Shown here piece after piece: positions 22,788-35,990 of a DNA stretch of 64,000 bases. The notes under the pieces were generated by a model that was not told the origin of the DNA, did no database searches, and saw only the letters and a list, made by a program, of their open reading frames with translations. Within the stretch, counting starts at the first letter, position 1; every line of letters starts with the position of its first letter. The position numbers and the translations under genes are program-made. This stretch comes from Ampelocalamus luodianensis (lineage: Eukaryota > Streptophyta > Magnoliopsida > Poales > Poaceae), in NCBI GenBank assembly GCA_036346255.1, contig CM070632.1, positions 25,012,657-25,076,656 on the forward strand. The letters run 5' to 3'.

Positions 22788-23383
22788 TACTTTGTCACGC
22801 CATATAAAATGGCGTGGCACTAGTGCTTGGTCACGCCACTATTCACGGCGTGGCACAAACATACTGCCACGCCAAATTGTGACGTTTCAGAGGCAATACG
22901 AAAAAGGGCCAGCGATCTGGTTCCAAGTCTTGTCACACCATTTATCCTAGTGTGACAGGACCATACTGCCACACCGGGATAAATGGCGTGACAGGACCAT
23001 ACTGCCATGCCAAACTCCTAGCCGTTCCAGAGGTGTTGCGGAAAAAGACTAGCAGTCTGGTGCTAAGTCCTGTCACGCCGGGATAAATGGTGTGATAGGA
23101 CCATACTGCCACGCCAAACTCCTAACCGTTCTAGAGGCATTGCGAAAAAAGACCAGCGGTCTGGTGCTAAGTCCTGTCACGCCGGGATAAATGGTGTGAC
23201 AGGACCATACTGCCACGCCAAACTCCTAAACGTTCTAGAGGCGTTGCAGAAAAAGATAGCGATTTGGTGCTAAGTCCTATCACGTTGGGATAAATGGCGT
23301 GACAGGACCATACTGCCACGCCAAACTCCTAGCCATTCCAGAGGCATTGCGGACAAACCAGTGGTCTGGTGCTAAGTCTTGTC
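22788..23383. repeat. About 104-bp tandem repeats with ggcgtgac/gtcacgcc motifs
   Basis: 'gaggcattgcg' followed by 'ggtctggtgctaagtcctg' recurs at about 22892, 23028, 23133, 23237 and 23339 (spacing 102-136 bp). Each unit holds 'ataaatggcgtgacagga' and 'actgccacgccaaactcct'. The motif family is that of the inverted ends at 18.7 kb and 45.5 kb, so it is a subterminal block of the Mutator-like element. Confidence 0.8.
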
Positions 23384-24242
23384 AACATTCCGTGCTATAA
23401 GAATCATCCATCAGTCATATAATTTCATTCAACATTCAACATCCTTTAACTCAGAAATTTCATTTCATGCAATCATTTCATTCGAACATAGTCATAGAAA
23501 GTTTCATTCCAGCAGTCATCTGATTTCATTCAATATGTACTATACAGACATGCATACACCCATTCATCTCATCACTTGCGCTTTGGCAAGACACCGACTC
23601 TGGTGTGAACCTCGCCGCTGGTTGTTGGCCTCGCGGCGTCCTCGACAACGTTTACGAACTAAGATCCACGCGATCACACCATTTACGGCGTGGTGGCCTT
23701 GCTCGAGTCTAGTGGCGAGGGGACAAGGCACCAACCAGGTCCATGAGGACCATCTCTTCAGGCAACCTAGCATCGACGTCCTCTTTGTCTGCGCCACCCT
23801 CCTCCTTGTCCTCGTCTGCGCCACCCTCCTCCTCATCCTCATTGGCCTCGCTGCCATCCTCCGGTCCTCGCTGTAGCGTGGCCGAACGGATGTCGTCGCT
23901 CCCGATGTTGTAGCACGCGAGGAGCCACTCGAGATGGGCCAGGTTGCACGACTTTTCCTGCTGCCGTCACACAGTTCATCTTTATGACCATTCGCGGCAT
24001 TGGCGGCGAACCAACTACAAGGTTAACCAATAAAATGTAGTGAAGTTTAATACAACAAAATAAATAACAAGGGAGCACATGTTAATTAACGAGTGTGTGT
24101 CACCAAGCAAAGTCCTCAAGCATTGAAGCTCCTCCGAACCCTCTTGTAGCATGAGAACACCCCGCCTCGTTGCTTATGGGCGAGCCGCCTTCCCTACGAA
24201 TGGGTCAACACAAGAAATTAGTTTTGCGTGATAGTGACATTG

Positions 24243-26033
24243 CTAATTAGTGGTGGGATACAATGTACTCACATAGTAAGTGTTGATGGGGGCCCTCTCT
24301 GGCTGAGTGCCCGTTCGTGTGAACTCGTCGTAATCGTCCACGATATCCTCATCGGACGAGTCACCCTCACCTATATCCGCATTGGTCATCACCGGCCGAA
24401 GTAGACGAGCGACGCCGTGTAGCCACTCTAGGTATCTCACAAAGTCATGCCTCTGATGGATCTGGGGCACGTTCCTCGACCGATTTCTCTGGTCTACCCA
24501 CTCCAACACATAGGCATGGTGATAAGTGGACCAGTCAATGTGCCGGTACCTCTGCCTTCGGTTCATCCTGCGAGGGGGACAATCTAACCGTTAGCATGAA
24601 AAGCACTACCGAAGCTACACATACACGACGATAGGTATCCTTACCCATGAAGGTTTAAGTCTGTTGAGAACACCATTGGTGGACATGCCTGAAACTTCCC
24701 AAACTGCCTCATCACCCGATGGGGTAAGTGGTACTCCACCGCATGGAAGTAGATCAGTGGGGACATGGTCAGCCACGAAGCCTCGCCCTGCTCGCACATC
24801 AGGTTTAGCTCAATTTGGAGGACCTCGTCGCGGATGTATGGCAGCCACGTGATGTACACCAGATGTATACGACAGTAGTGATGGAATCATAGTTCGAATA
24901 GGTGAATGCAGCTAGCAAAGTAACTTATCAAACAGTACCTGGTCCTGCGTGATGACGTCGAGCTCGTTTGTACACGCGAGGTACCGTGACCTCGAATGCC
25001 CAATAGGTGCCACGATGGAGCTCCAGAGGTAGGCTACCGTCGGTCACGAGGCCTCGTCTTCAAGGGGCCATGGCCATGCCTGCATGGAGATATATATCAG
25101 TCGCATTTTTTTATGGAACGAGATATGTATGATTAATTAAAAAAATATCCGTGCTCGCAAGGTAGCACGAGTGGGTCGATCACACGGGAAACGCTCCCAC
25201 ATCCGCACTGCAGAGGTGGCGCATAGCCACCCAAGTTGCCGCCCGCACTGCGGATCGGCACGCGCCGCACAAATGATGGCATGCACACGCTAGTGTAGCG
25301 TAATCCCAACCGTAGGTCCTCGCTATCGCTAAACCGCCAAAATCGGCAAGTAAACCAGAGAGACAAGATTGCCGCACATCCGGGAACAGAAGGAGCCGAA
25401 GATGCCAAATCCATGCCCGCAGCGGTGTCGCATCAGAAGTCATTCATGTCCGGTGAGCACACGCTGAAGTCTGCGCGCATAGCCGTGACGCAAGCACCAC
25501 GAGATGGCCGCTGTCCTCGAGTCGCCAAGGGGGTCATCGTCACACTCCAAGCCACTATCCCACCCGGTCTCGCCAACCCACGCTGTTGATGTCCCCAGTC
25601 ACTGCAAGGCTCTTTATGGGGAGGACCAGAATCATACCAACGCTTGAAGCGTGATGGTCATCTCGCCGACAGAGGTGGAAAGTATGGGTCTCAGGCGCCA
25701 CCACCACCACCTTCTAAGTGTAGCATCGTCCATATGAGGGAGCCCGTTGATGACTATCCATGCAAAAGCAAGGAGACCAGCTGAGCGGATGTGTGGCATG
25801 TACTGCTCATCCCAATCTAGAGGGGTGTGGGTCCGAGGGCGAAGTGGCTGGAGTACCTGCAAAAGAGATGCGTAAATAAATAAGTGAAACAACAAGCACA
25901 TGGGGGATTAGTTGGAAGCATGAAGGAATAGAATATTAGAAAATCTCACCACACCATCGTGGGCTATGCGGTGGGCGCGGTGGTCGTCATTGTACTCCGA
26001 GAGGAGCAACGCATATTGCGCGTGCTGTGGCAT
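24243..26033 (-). pseudogene. Plant mobile domain (PMD) gene of a transposon
   Basis: From an ATG at 26033-26031, exon 1 ends at a GT donor near 25949. Exon 2 starts after 'ttttgcag' at 25856 with 'LQPLRPRTHTPLDWDEQY', then 'WVINGLPHMDDATLRRW' and 'LSTSVGEMTITLQ', the PMD (PF10536) signature. A one-base shift at about 25640 leads to 'LAVTGDINSVGWRDRVG' and then stops. Later blocks at 25443-25160, 25080-24945 ('RYLACTNELDVIT'), 24859-24648 ('YFHAVEYHLPHRVMRQFG') and 24566-24270 ('WSTYHHAYVLEWVDQR') follow the usual order. PMD proteins are transposon-derived, and the domain is also found in silencing-related host proteins. Frame errors make this copy a pseudogene. It lies between inverted ends with a MURA-like gene. 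Confidence 0.75.
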
Positions 26034-26316
26034 CCTACATTATAGGAAAGGATTTTTGTAAGATCACATGAGGTACAAAACAATATAGAGAATGCAAATG
26101 AGTGAACTCTATCAACATGTGAAATACAAATGAAAGTACTATATACGTAAAGAACAACCATTTTTGCGGAACAGTAGAATTGGATACCTCAAGCAGGTGG
26201 GGTGGCACGTGAGCACCGCCGCCTGACCCTGCGCGGCTGGGAATCCCTACTCATGTGCTTTGCCCTAGTGTGTCCATGCCTCATTCCAATCACCCCATAA
26301 TAATCGATCGTCGCTT

Positions 26317-26830
26317 TGTCCGCATGTAAGAGCTATGCGGATAATCGTCGTCGTGATCTCAGTTTTGAACTCGAGGATTTCGTTTATCTTCGAGTTACTC
26401 CGCTCAGGGGTCTCAAAAGGTTTCATGCCAAAGGGAAGCTTGCCCCTAGGTATGTTAGTCCGTTCAAGATTTTGGAACGTCGTGGAGAAGTTGCTTATCA
26501 GTTGGAGCTACCGCAGTCGTTAGCAGGAGTGCATGATGTTTTTCATGTCTCGCAGTTGAAGAAGTGTCTTCGTGTGCCAGAAGAACAAGCCCCGCTAGAA
26601 TCAATTGACTTGAGGGAGGATCTTACCTACAAGGAGCAGCCAGTCAAGATTTTGGATGTCGCGGAGCGCCTCACCGTAAGCAAGATCGTTCGTTTTTGCA
26701 AGATCCAAAGGAGCAACCACTGTATGAGAAGCAACGTGGGAACGTGAAGAAGACTTGAAAGCCGAGTTTCCTAGCCTTTTCTCTAGCTAGCCTGAATCTT
26801 GGGGTCGAGATTCCTTTAAGGGGGGAGGTT
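26317..26830 (+). pseudogene. Gypsy pol 3' end (post-integrase and chromodomain), truncated at left
   Basis: The sequence matches 38840-39351 of the 12-kb element, including 'FHAKGKLAPRYV', 'VFHVSQLKKCLRVPEEQ' and 'PVKILDVAERL'. It ends in the polypurine tract just before an LTR. The left edge at about 26315 is an abrupt switch from flanking DNA of the PMD gene into the middle of pol, with no LTR. The frame breaks near 26690-26745. Confidence 0.85.
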
Positions 26831-28793
26831 TGTAACATCCCAATTTTCTGAGTTTAAAAATCTTTTAATAGTTAGTAGGGAGAAAATTCACCATTTGGGA
26901 TTTATTTGAATTTAATTTCAAAAGCTTGATATTGACTTTCCAATAAAAAATATTTAATGTGAATAATTCCAACATGAACAATAGTCAAAACTATTTTATT
27001 TGGGTTCTATGTGCTCAGATATATTTTCTAGATTTTTCTAGAATTTTTCTGAGTTCATTTGCTATTTTCTATTGCTTATTTGAATTTCTGGTAATTTACA
27101 AAATAGAAAAATCTATTTAAAATCTCGGAAATCCCTTCGGGCCGAATCTTCTTTCGATCCGGCCCATTCTCCCTCTGCCCATTTCCACTCCGCACGTTCG
27201 CGTGGCCACAAGGCCACCTCCGTCCGCTGACTCTATCTCTAATCGTTGTGAAGTCTACACAGATCATAAGAGCCTGAAGTTTATCTTCACCCAGTCAGAT
27301 TTGAACATGAGGCAGAGAAGATGGTTGGAATTGATCAAGGATTATAATCTTGGAATCCACTACCATCCCGAAAAAGCCAACGTAGTACTTTCAATCTTCG
27401 AGAGCTCATAACTTTTGCATCCTAACTCCGATTGAGCCCATTCAAATTTCTAAATTTATCTAAATTCAAGCTCTATTTATCTGAGATTTTTATTTAATTT
27501 TTGGAGCTTGTTTTGCCTCTGTTATTTATTTGTTTTGTTTGTTTGTGTCTCGTTTGCGAGTAGACGTCGATTCGTCGGGGAATTTTGTGGAAGAAGGAGC
27601 ACCCCAATATCAAGACCAGTACATAGACTTTTTCCATGGCAAGTCATACCTTTGATCATCTTGAACCCAATTTTCAAATTACTTTACTTCAAAGTACTGC
27701 ATTCTATTTTAATTATTTATTTAAATACTTTGGGTATAGTTATTATCCAAATTTGTTATCACACCTTGGCCTTGTATATCATAATTCCTTGTCACCCTAG
27801 ATTGGTTATCAGTTGGTAATATTGTAGCACCAACATGGGTTGGTTAGATGCGAGTACAATTGCTTAGCCATGCTACGAGTCTCACATCTCATGAAAGTTG
27901 CAATTATTAAATATGACTAAGTGACTATGGAACTTCGTGTAAAACTGTGTGCTATGTGTTATTACTTCGTGATGGCATGTGTTGCACTAAAACCAATCGG
28001 GTGGTAAAGGATTTAGACCGAGGCAAGTGGTGAAAATCGTGGTGATATGGTGGAAGCCGTGGTGCTTGGGAATGATGATCTGGTGGCTTAGTTAGAACAT
28101 GGAAGTCTTGCCTTGGTCAATTAAGGACTTAACTTTGTGCGCCATTGAACCGAGCCTCACCGCACGCGACCACATGCCCGTATGGGACGGGCCTAACTTA
28201 GTAAGTTATGGATTCTCGCATTGATATTCGTGTGGATAGGTTAGGTCAGTGTGACAGGTGGAGGTGTGAGTACGTGGTGGTTGCATCGCGACGATTCGCC
28301 GCCTTCGCCCAAAGGTGTTATACTAATTCTATGTGAGTGGTATAAGCGGAAAGCACATCGGGAATGTCAATGTTTGAGATGAAGTTTCGAACTGCTTTGT
28401 TACGATTAGTGCTTGCTACACTAGTTGTATCTTGTGGGTAAAGTGTACAACCTCCGCAGAGTGTTAAATCAATCTATTCGAATAGCGCGTCGCATGGTCA
28501 TGGATATGCTCGGGATTTCACACGAGGGTAGTTTTCATAAAATGTTGGGATGGGAGCTGTGTGACCTCAATCATATGGCTATGTGAAATAACTCGTTTAG
28601 CTGGTGTCTTTGTGAAAACCATCGTTAAATTAATATTGTTTATTTGTTTTGAATTATGCTTTCAATCTATTATTCGTATTCAATTGCAAATGTTGCTTTT
28701 ATGCAAAAGAACCACAGAAGCCTTTTCTTTGGAATAAGCTTGCATCTATACATTGCATTCTGTGGTATGATTTGCGAGTACAGTTGTGTACTA
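26831..28793 (+). mobile_element. Gypsy LTR copy 1, internally deleted and carrying a pol fragment
   Basis: It begins TGTAACATCCCAATTTTC like LTR copies 2 and 3. About 160 bp near 27210 are missing. At 27246 the LTR switches to 142 bp of pol and returns to LTR at about 27388 ('ttcaatcttcgagagctc'). It then follows the LTR to about 28793, where it switches to pol again and never reaches the normal LTR end. Confidence 0.8.
27246..27387 (+). other. RNase H-region pol fragment embedded in LTR 1
   Basis: This 142-bp stretch ('VYTDHKSLKFIFTQSDLNMR') is nearly identical to 28797-28938 and 37606-37747. Its left junction uses the shared CTAATC of LTR and pol. The fragment starts at the same pol base as the longer fragment at 28794. 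Confidence 0.85.
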
Positions 28794-30511
28794 ATCGCTG
28801 TGAAGTCTACACAGATCATAAGAGCCTGAAGTTTATCTTCACCCAGTCAGATTTGAACATGAGGCAGAGAAGATGGTTGGAATTGATCAAGGATTATAAT
28901 CTTGGAATCCACTACCATCCCGAAAAAGCCAACGTAGTTGTAGATGCTCTAAGTCGTAAGAGTTACTGCAGTGTTTTGGAAGTAAAAGAAAGTTGCCCAG
29001 AACTTTATGAAGAATTTCAGAAGCTAAAACTAGAAGTTGTGTTCGAAGGATGTGTAGCCAATTTGGAGGTACAGTCTACCCTAGAGAAGCAGATTCGGGA
29101 AGCACAACCAAAGGATCCCGTGTTGTCAGAAATCAAGATCAAAATGGCAAAAGGGAAATTCAAAGATTTTACCAAAGATGATCGTGATATACTCGATTAA
29201 TGGTCGATCTGGTACCGATATCGATGGTCTAAGACATTAATCTTAAAGGAAGCACATGACTCAAAGTATTCGATTCACCTCGAAGTACCAAAATGTATCA
29301 GATGTTAAGAATAAATTTTGGTGGCCAAATTTAGAAGTAGAAGTCGCAGAGTTCGCCGCCTTGTGCGACATCCGCCGTAAAGTAAAGGTAGAACACCAGA
29401 GACCAAAGAGTTTGTTGCAATCAAGATTCCGAATGGAAGGGAAGAAATCGAATGGATTTTATCACGGTTTACCCAAGACCTAATCGTTACGATTCGATCC
29501 GGGTAATAGTCGATCGATTGACCAAGGTCGCACATTTCCCGCCAATCAAAACCACATACTCGTGAGATTGTCTTGCGGAGTTGTACATGGCCGTAATTGT
29601 CACTTTAAGCTGTGCCCAAGAAGATAGTATCGATCGAGGATCTCAGTTCACCTCTCGCTTTTTGGCGTAGTTTGCATGAAGCATTGGGCACCCATCCGAA
29701 TTTCGCATCGCGTATCATCCACGCATGCATGGACAGATCGAAAGAGTTAATAAGATATTGAAGATATGCGAGAGCTTGTGCTCTAGCTAATGCTCACCGA
29801 TGGGATAAGAGTTTACCATATGCGAATTTTCAGATAACAATAGTTATCAAGTCACCGCAAATGTCACCATTTGAAGCTTTGTATGGTCGCGTCTCACAAC
29901 CCCATTGAATTGGTCGTAAACACCGAACGATCGATTCTGTCCGCACATCATTCAAGAAGCGTAAGAGCAAGTGGCCATGATAAGAGAAAGATTGAAGATA
30001 GCTCACCCGCATGTAAGAGCTATGCGGATAATCGCCGCCGTGATCTCGCTTTGAACCCGAGGATTTCGCTTATCTTCGAGTTACTCCGCCGTGGGTGTCA
30101 AAAGGTTTCATGCCAAAGGAAGCTTGCCCCTAGGTATGTTGGTCCGCTCAAGATTTTGGAATGTCGTGGAGAAGTTGCTTATCGCTTGGAGCTATCGCAA
30201 TGAAGTAGCGTGAGTGCATGATGTTTTTCATATCTCGCAGCTTGAAGAAGTGTCTTGTGTGCCGTAAGAACAAGCCCGCTAGAATCAATTGACTTGAGGG
30301 AGGATCTTACCTACAAGGAGCAAAAATAAGATTTTGTATGTCATGGAGCGCCTCACCGTAAGCAAGACTGCTTGCTTGCAAGGTCCAAAGTGGAGCAACC
30401 ACTCGTAAGGAGAAGCAACGGGAACATGAAGAAGAGTTGAAAGCCGAAGTTTCCTAGCCTTTCTCTAGCTAGCCCGAATCTCTGGGTCGAGATTCCTTTA
30501 AGGGGGAGGTT
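28794..30511 (+). pseudogene. Gypsy pol fragment (RNase H end, integrase, chromodomain)
   Basis: It corresponds to 37603-39351. Bases 28797-29186 look identical to the 12-kb element. From 29187 on, every integrase block is present but broken by differences at CAG/CTG/CGG trinucleotides and shortened homopolymers. It ends with the polypurine tract (30500-30509) before LTR 2. The breakage pattern suggests sequencing error rather than decay (see findings). Confidence 0.8.
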
Positions 30512-33500
30512 TGTAACATCCCAATTTTCTCGAGTTTAAAATCTTTTAATAGTTAGTAGGAGAAAATTCACCATTTGGGATTTATTTGAATTTAATTTCA
30601 AAAGCTTGATATTGACTTTCCAATCAAAAATATTTAATGTGAATAATCCCAACATGAACAATAGTCAAAACTATTTTATTTGGTTCTATGTGCTCGATAT
30701 ATTTTCTAGATTTTTCTAGAATTTTTCTCGAAGTTCATTTGCTATTTTCTATTGCTTATTTGAATTTCTCGTAATTTACAAAATAGAAAATCTATTTAAA
30801 ATCTCGAAATCCTTCCGGCCGAATCTTCTTTCGATCCGCCCATTCTCCTCTCGCCCATTCTTAATTCCCGCCACTCACTTACGCAAGGCCACTCTCCGCT
30901 CCGTCACGACGCTGGGCCTGCCTCGCTGTCGCCGCCAGTGGCCCGCACCGAGTCGCCGCCTCCGCACCGCTTTCTTCCCCGAGTCCGAGTCGGCGCCGTC
31001 CGCCATTGGAGCTTCTAGAGGCTCAATCCGACAACGGACTTTCCTAACTAAAAACCTCCGGATTTCTTTGCCAAACTCTATCTCTAATCTTCCCGCGCTC
31101 GTATCTACTCAATCGGATCGAACTAACTCTATCTCCGTTGCTTTGAAACCGAGAAATCCCCAAATTAGGGATTCCTTATCCCGCACCTAAATTTCTATAA
31201 ATAAGCACCCAGCCGCGACGGACTCCGCAACCTGTAACCCCAACCTCTCTACTCTAAAGCTTGCCGCGCACAAGTTTAGGTTTTCACGCCGACCGTTTCG
31301 CCGCTTTGCGCCGCGCCGTCGCCGCTGTCGCCATCAAGTGCACCATCGGGTTCAAGATCACGAGGCCTACCTCGTGGACCCGCCGCTGCCAAAGCTCACC
31401 GAGCAGCCGTCCGACAACAACCGAGGAGCTCGCCGCTCGAGCTCACGGCCACCACCGCCCTCCCGATCACCCGAGTTGCATCGAGGTTCGCATAGCGCTC
31501 TACACGCCGGTACTGGCCACCGCGGCTAAGCCCCGCGCTCGCTGCTGCCATCGGTCCTCGAGCCGCCGCCGCCGCCGTCCGACGCGTGGCGCCACTCACC
31601 GCCACCTCAGCATTCGTGCCAACATGTCGCTGCGCGGCGCCGTGTCAGGCACGCGTACGCCGCGCGGCACGGCCCACCGAACCCCGTATTCGATCCGGCG
31701 TGGACTTGGTCCACGGCACCATCTCACCGACATGTGGGTCCCACATGTCGTAATTGTTTTCTGATTTCTTTTAATTTCGAAATTCCTTCGCTGATGTCAG
31801 CATTGCGCAATAATCCGATTTTTCTTTAGAGAAATAATTCGGAAATTCCAGAAAATCCAAATTAGGGTTACTTTTTAGATTCAATCTTCGAGAGCTCATA
31901 ACTTTTGCATCCTAACTCCGATTGAGCCCATTCAAATTTCTAAATTTATCTAAATTCAAGCTCTATTTATCTGAGATTTTTATTTAATTTTAGAAGCTTG
32001 TTTTGCCTCTGTTATTTATTTGTTTTGTTTGTTTGTGTCTGCTTGCGTAGTAGACGCGATTCGCAGGGAATTTTGTGGAAGAAGGAGCACCCCAATATCA
32101 AGACCAGTACATAGACCTTTCCAAGGCAAGTCATACCTTTGATCATCTTGAACCCAATTTTCAAATTACTTTACTTCAAAGTATCGATTCTATTTTAATT
32201 ATTTATTTAAATACTTTGGGTATAGTTATTATCCAAATTTGTTATCACACCTTGGCCTTGTATATCATAATTCCTTGTCACCCTAGATTGGTTATCAGTT
32301 GGTAATATTGTAGCACCAACATGGGTTGGTTAGATGCGAGTACAATTGCTTAGCCATGCTACGAGTCTCACATCTCATGAAAGTTGCAATTATTAAATAT
32401 GACTAAGTGACTATGGAACTTCGTGTAAAACTGTGTGCTATGTGTTATTACTTCGTGATGGCATGTGTTGCACTAAAACCAACTGGGTGGTAAAGGATTT
32501 AGACCGAGGCAAGTGGTGGAAATCGGTGATATGGTGGAAGCGTGGTGCTTGGGAATGATGATCTGTGTGGCTTAGTTAGAACATGGAAGTCTTGCCTTGG
32601 TCAATTAAGGACTTAACTTTGTGCGCCATTGAACCGAGCCTTCATCAGACGCACCACATGCCCGTATGGGACGGGCCTAACTTAGTGTTATGGATTCTCG
32701 GCATTGATATTCAGTGGATAGGTTAGGTGTGACAGGTGGAGGTGTGAGTACGTGGTGGTTGCATCGCGGGACGATCTGCCGCCTCCCGCCCAAAGGTGTT
32801 ATACTAATTCTATGTGAGTGGTATAGCGGAAAGCACATCGGAATGTCAATGTTTGAGATGAAGTTTCTGAACTGTTTTGTTACGATTAGTGCTTGCTACA
32901 CTAGTTGTATCTTGTGGGTAAAGTGTACAACCTCTGCAGAGTGTTAAATCAATCTATTCGAATAGCCGCGTCCGCGGTCATGGATATGCTCGGGGATTTC
33001 ACACGAGGGGTAGTTTTCATAAAATGTTGGGATGGGAGCTGTGTGACCTCAATCATATGGCTATGTGAAATAACTCGCTTAGTCAGTGTGTCTTTGTGAA
33101 AACCATCGTTAAATTAATATTGTTTATTTGTTTTGAATTATGCTTTCAATCTAGTATTCGATTCAATTGCAAATGTTGCTTTTATGCAAAAGAACCACGT
33201 AAGCCTTTTCTTTGGAATAAGCTTGCATCTATACATTGCATTCGTGGTATGATTTATGCAGTTCATTGTGTACTCACGCTTGTTGTAAAACTTGCGCCAA
33301 ACCTACTGAAGAGGAGGAGTCTACGCCTGCTTTCGAGGAGGAGTTCGCCGAAGGTTGTTGATCGTTAAGGTTTGATCCAGACGGTTGCCTGTGGTGAATT
33401 GGTGGGATCTACGCTGGAGTTATTTCCGTTCCACTGCTGCTTTATTCTCTGTTAGCCCTGCGTGGCTTAATAAGTGTAAACTCGACCATAAGGTCAAAAC

Positions 33501-33644
33501 CCTTATTTGTTATTCAAACTAATCGTTTATTTTATTTATCGCTTGTGTGGATCGATATTTACCTATGTTAACACTGTGTACTAGCGTGATCCTCGACTAG
33601 TGCAGATACACAGAGGTTCCGAATCGTGATTTTGGGTCCCGGCA
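30512..33644 (+). repeat. 5' LTR (LTR copy 2) of the 12-kb gypsy element
   Basis: Starts TGTAACATCCC and ends CCCGGCA where copy 3 has CCCGACA. A C-rich leader follows a 'tttctataaataagcacc' TATA region (31190-31207). Plus-strand open frames at 31261-31764 are leader or LTR sequence, not genes. Confidence 0.85.
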
Positions 33645-33646
33645 GG

Positions 33647-33659
33647 TGGTATCAGAGCC
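33647..33659 (+). other. Primer-binding site, initiator tRNA-Met type
   Basis: TGGTATCAGAGCC, two bases after the LTR end, is the classical complement of the plant initiator tRNA-Met 3' end and fixes the element's orientation. Confidence 0.9.
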
Positions 33660-33856
33660 ATACTGATCGTAGGTCTTGACCTTAGTTAGATTGGCCGCCT
33701 TTAGAGTGTCCAAACTATTTTCAAAAGAAAAAATTAACTTGCAAGGTTAATTAATTGCTTAACTCTCCTCATATCTCTCGCTCAACTTTTGCTATAATCT
33801 TTTCTCTCCCCATTGCTTTAAAGTTTGCTCTTACCCACCTTCTGCTGCCTTGACAG

Positions 33857-35990
33857 ATGCCTCGCCTTCGAGCTATGGTAAGCGCACAGAGGATACGCCG
33901 CCGAGCTTTGGAAGTCGCTGTGTTCTGGAGGTTTTGATCGCCCATCGTGACGTTGGCAACAATCGACAAAGGAATGGACAAAGCCGCGGAGTGATATGTC
34001 GCCAACGATCTACGCCAGAGGAACGACAGGCGAGCCAACCTTCGCACGCCTCGTGAGGAAGATCACTTACGGAAGGTATCCAGGAGTCGCCGCTTGGCCA
34101 TGCTACGACCGCAACATCTACACACGGAGCTTCAAGACACCGCCTTCCGTTACCACCCCAGAGCTACAGCCATGGATTTGCCAGCCCGCTACCCGTCCAC
34201 GCAAGAAGAGAGCAATGCTACCGTCGTGCACCTCGCCCAGTTTGTGGCCGCCCAAGAGGAAGCCTTGGAGAGGACCATCACGGAGTTGGATCATGTCTAT
34301 GAGGCGTTGCAGAGTCAAGAGAAGATCGCCACCGCAAGAGATTCTCTACGACCAAGTTCCCAAGAAGAGGAAGACTCAAGAGGATCCCAAGAAGATCCGG
34401 AGGAAGGCCCGGCCGAGCGTAAGATGATGCAGAGCCGAGGAGCCACCGAGCCTTGGCACCAGAACGCTGCTCGCCGCACTCGCCTGTGGCATCGGGATCG
34501 GTTGCCAAGATACCGCTCACTTCCGAGTCCACATGCTCGCCGAGCGCCGCCGCGGTTGTGGAGGCTTTCTCAGTAGTTGGTCGTAGTCTCGCCAAAGCTT
34601 AGCCGCTCGCTAGTAAGTCGCCTTTAGGCGTAGTTTTGTGTGCTTAGGTCGTTGTTTCTTTTGTGTGTAGTATGAGTCGCAAAGGCCCTTAGGCATTTGT
34701 TGCGGCCATGCTAAGATCCTAAGTAATAAAGGTATTTCATTCAGTTTCTTGAGCCGTGTTTTGTTGGGTTTAACTCGCCTCTTCTTAGTTCTTAACTTAT
34801 CTTGTGCTTGCTACCTTATCTAACCCATGGAGCTTCGCAGATGGTTCAAACTCGTCAGACCATCGCAAGTGGTTCCTGGATCTAAAGACCAAGGGGCAAT
34901 GAGCAACCAAACGCAGAGCAGCTCCGCCACAAGCACCCCAATTGACTTGCGTAACTTTGAGCTTTATGGCAAAGACTGGACTCACTGATGAATACCATGA
35001 TGACTCGGATGCAAGCTATGAACAACCTGTGCCAACAACAACAACAATCAACGAGATGGAGCCCCAACCGTCATGGTTACCATGGACCATCCAAACCGGC
35101 GTAATTCATGAGAACTCGTCCACCTACATTTTCCGCACACGCCTCCTGGAAGCGCATGATTGGCTCGTGGTTATTGAAAGAAAGCTACCGATCACCCAAT
35201 GCAATGACGCGGAAAAGTTGTATGCCACTCACCGATGGAAGGCACCACATTGAATGGTGGGAGAACTTCATGCCGCCATGAGATGCCACAGGATATCACC
35301 GGGAGGAATTTTTCATGCATTCCGCCAGATCATGTACCGAAGGCATTATCGACCAAGAAGGATGAGTTCCGCGCTCAAGCAAGGAGCTGCGTCGTTGTCC
35401 GACTACCTCAACAAGTTTTCTCAGGCTAGCTCGCTATGTAGCGTAAGATGTAGCCACGGACAAGGCTCGCAGAGTCGCTTCGAAGGGCTAAACATCGACT
35501 ACAAGTCACCGATCGCCCATACTTTTCCCGATTTCCAAGAGCTGGTCAACAAAGCCTTTGTTCTAGAAGACAAACGCAAGGAGCGGAAGATAGCCGCGCA
35601 AACGCGGATGGCTCAAAGAAGGGAACCATCAATCACAAGAGAGGGCAAGAATAAAGGCCAAAGACAGCTTCAATCGGCTTCACCCTGCACTTCATTCGAG
35701 CACTGCACCAACTTCAAGACTTCGGCCCGGCTACCCAAAACTTCCGCAACCCGCAGACTCACAACCCCAACCCGGGAAGCAATCAACAAATCGGACCAAA
35801 AGTTTGTTATGCTTGTCGTCAACCGGGACATTTTGCCAACCAGTGTCCGCAAAGGGGAACAGTTACTCCAGTACGTTTTAACCTTGGAGCTACTCCATCC
35901 AAGACGCCAACGCCAGGTATCAACCAAGGAGCTTCACAAGTCGCTGGTCAAGCCGGTGGAGCACCACAGTCCGTGATCAGAGGCCGTGTC
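33857..35990 (+). pseudogene. gag of the 12-kb gypsy element (frames broken in this sequence)
   Basis: The first ATG after the primer site is at 33857. A Retrotrans_gag-type domain is readable in pieces at 35090-35600 ('EAHDWLVVIERKLPI', 'QCNDAEKLYATHR', 'LSDYLNKFS', 'FPDFQELVNKAFVLEDKRK'). A CCHC zinc knuckle (C-x2-C-x4-H-x4-C, 'CYACRQPGHFANQC') lies at 35805-35846, in a different frame from the domain. Gag packages the element RNA. At least four frame changes are present. Most sit at CNG positions, so the true element may have an open gag. Confidence 0.75.

Noticed and set aside
22788..23383. CRISPR-like array
   Set aside because: The repeats are about 104 bp, contiguous, without unique spacers, and the context is a plant transposon.
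31261..31764. Long plus-strand frame rich in Arg and Pro (also 40177-40639)
   Set aside because: Both are the GC-rich R/U5 leader of LTR copies 2 and 3; the same positions in the two LTRs give different proteins.
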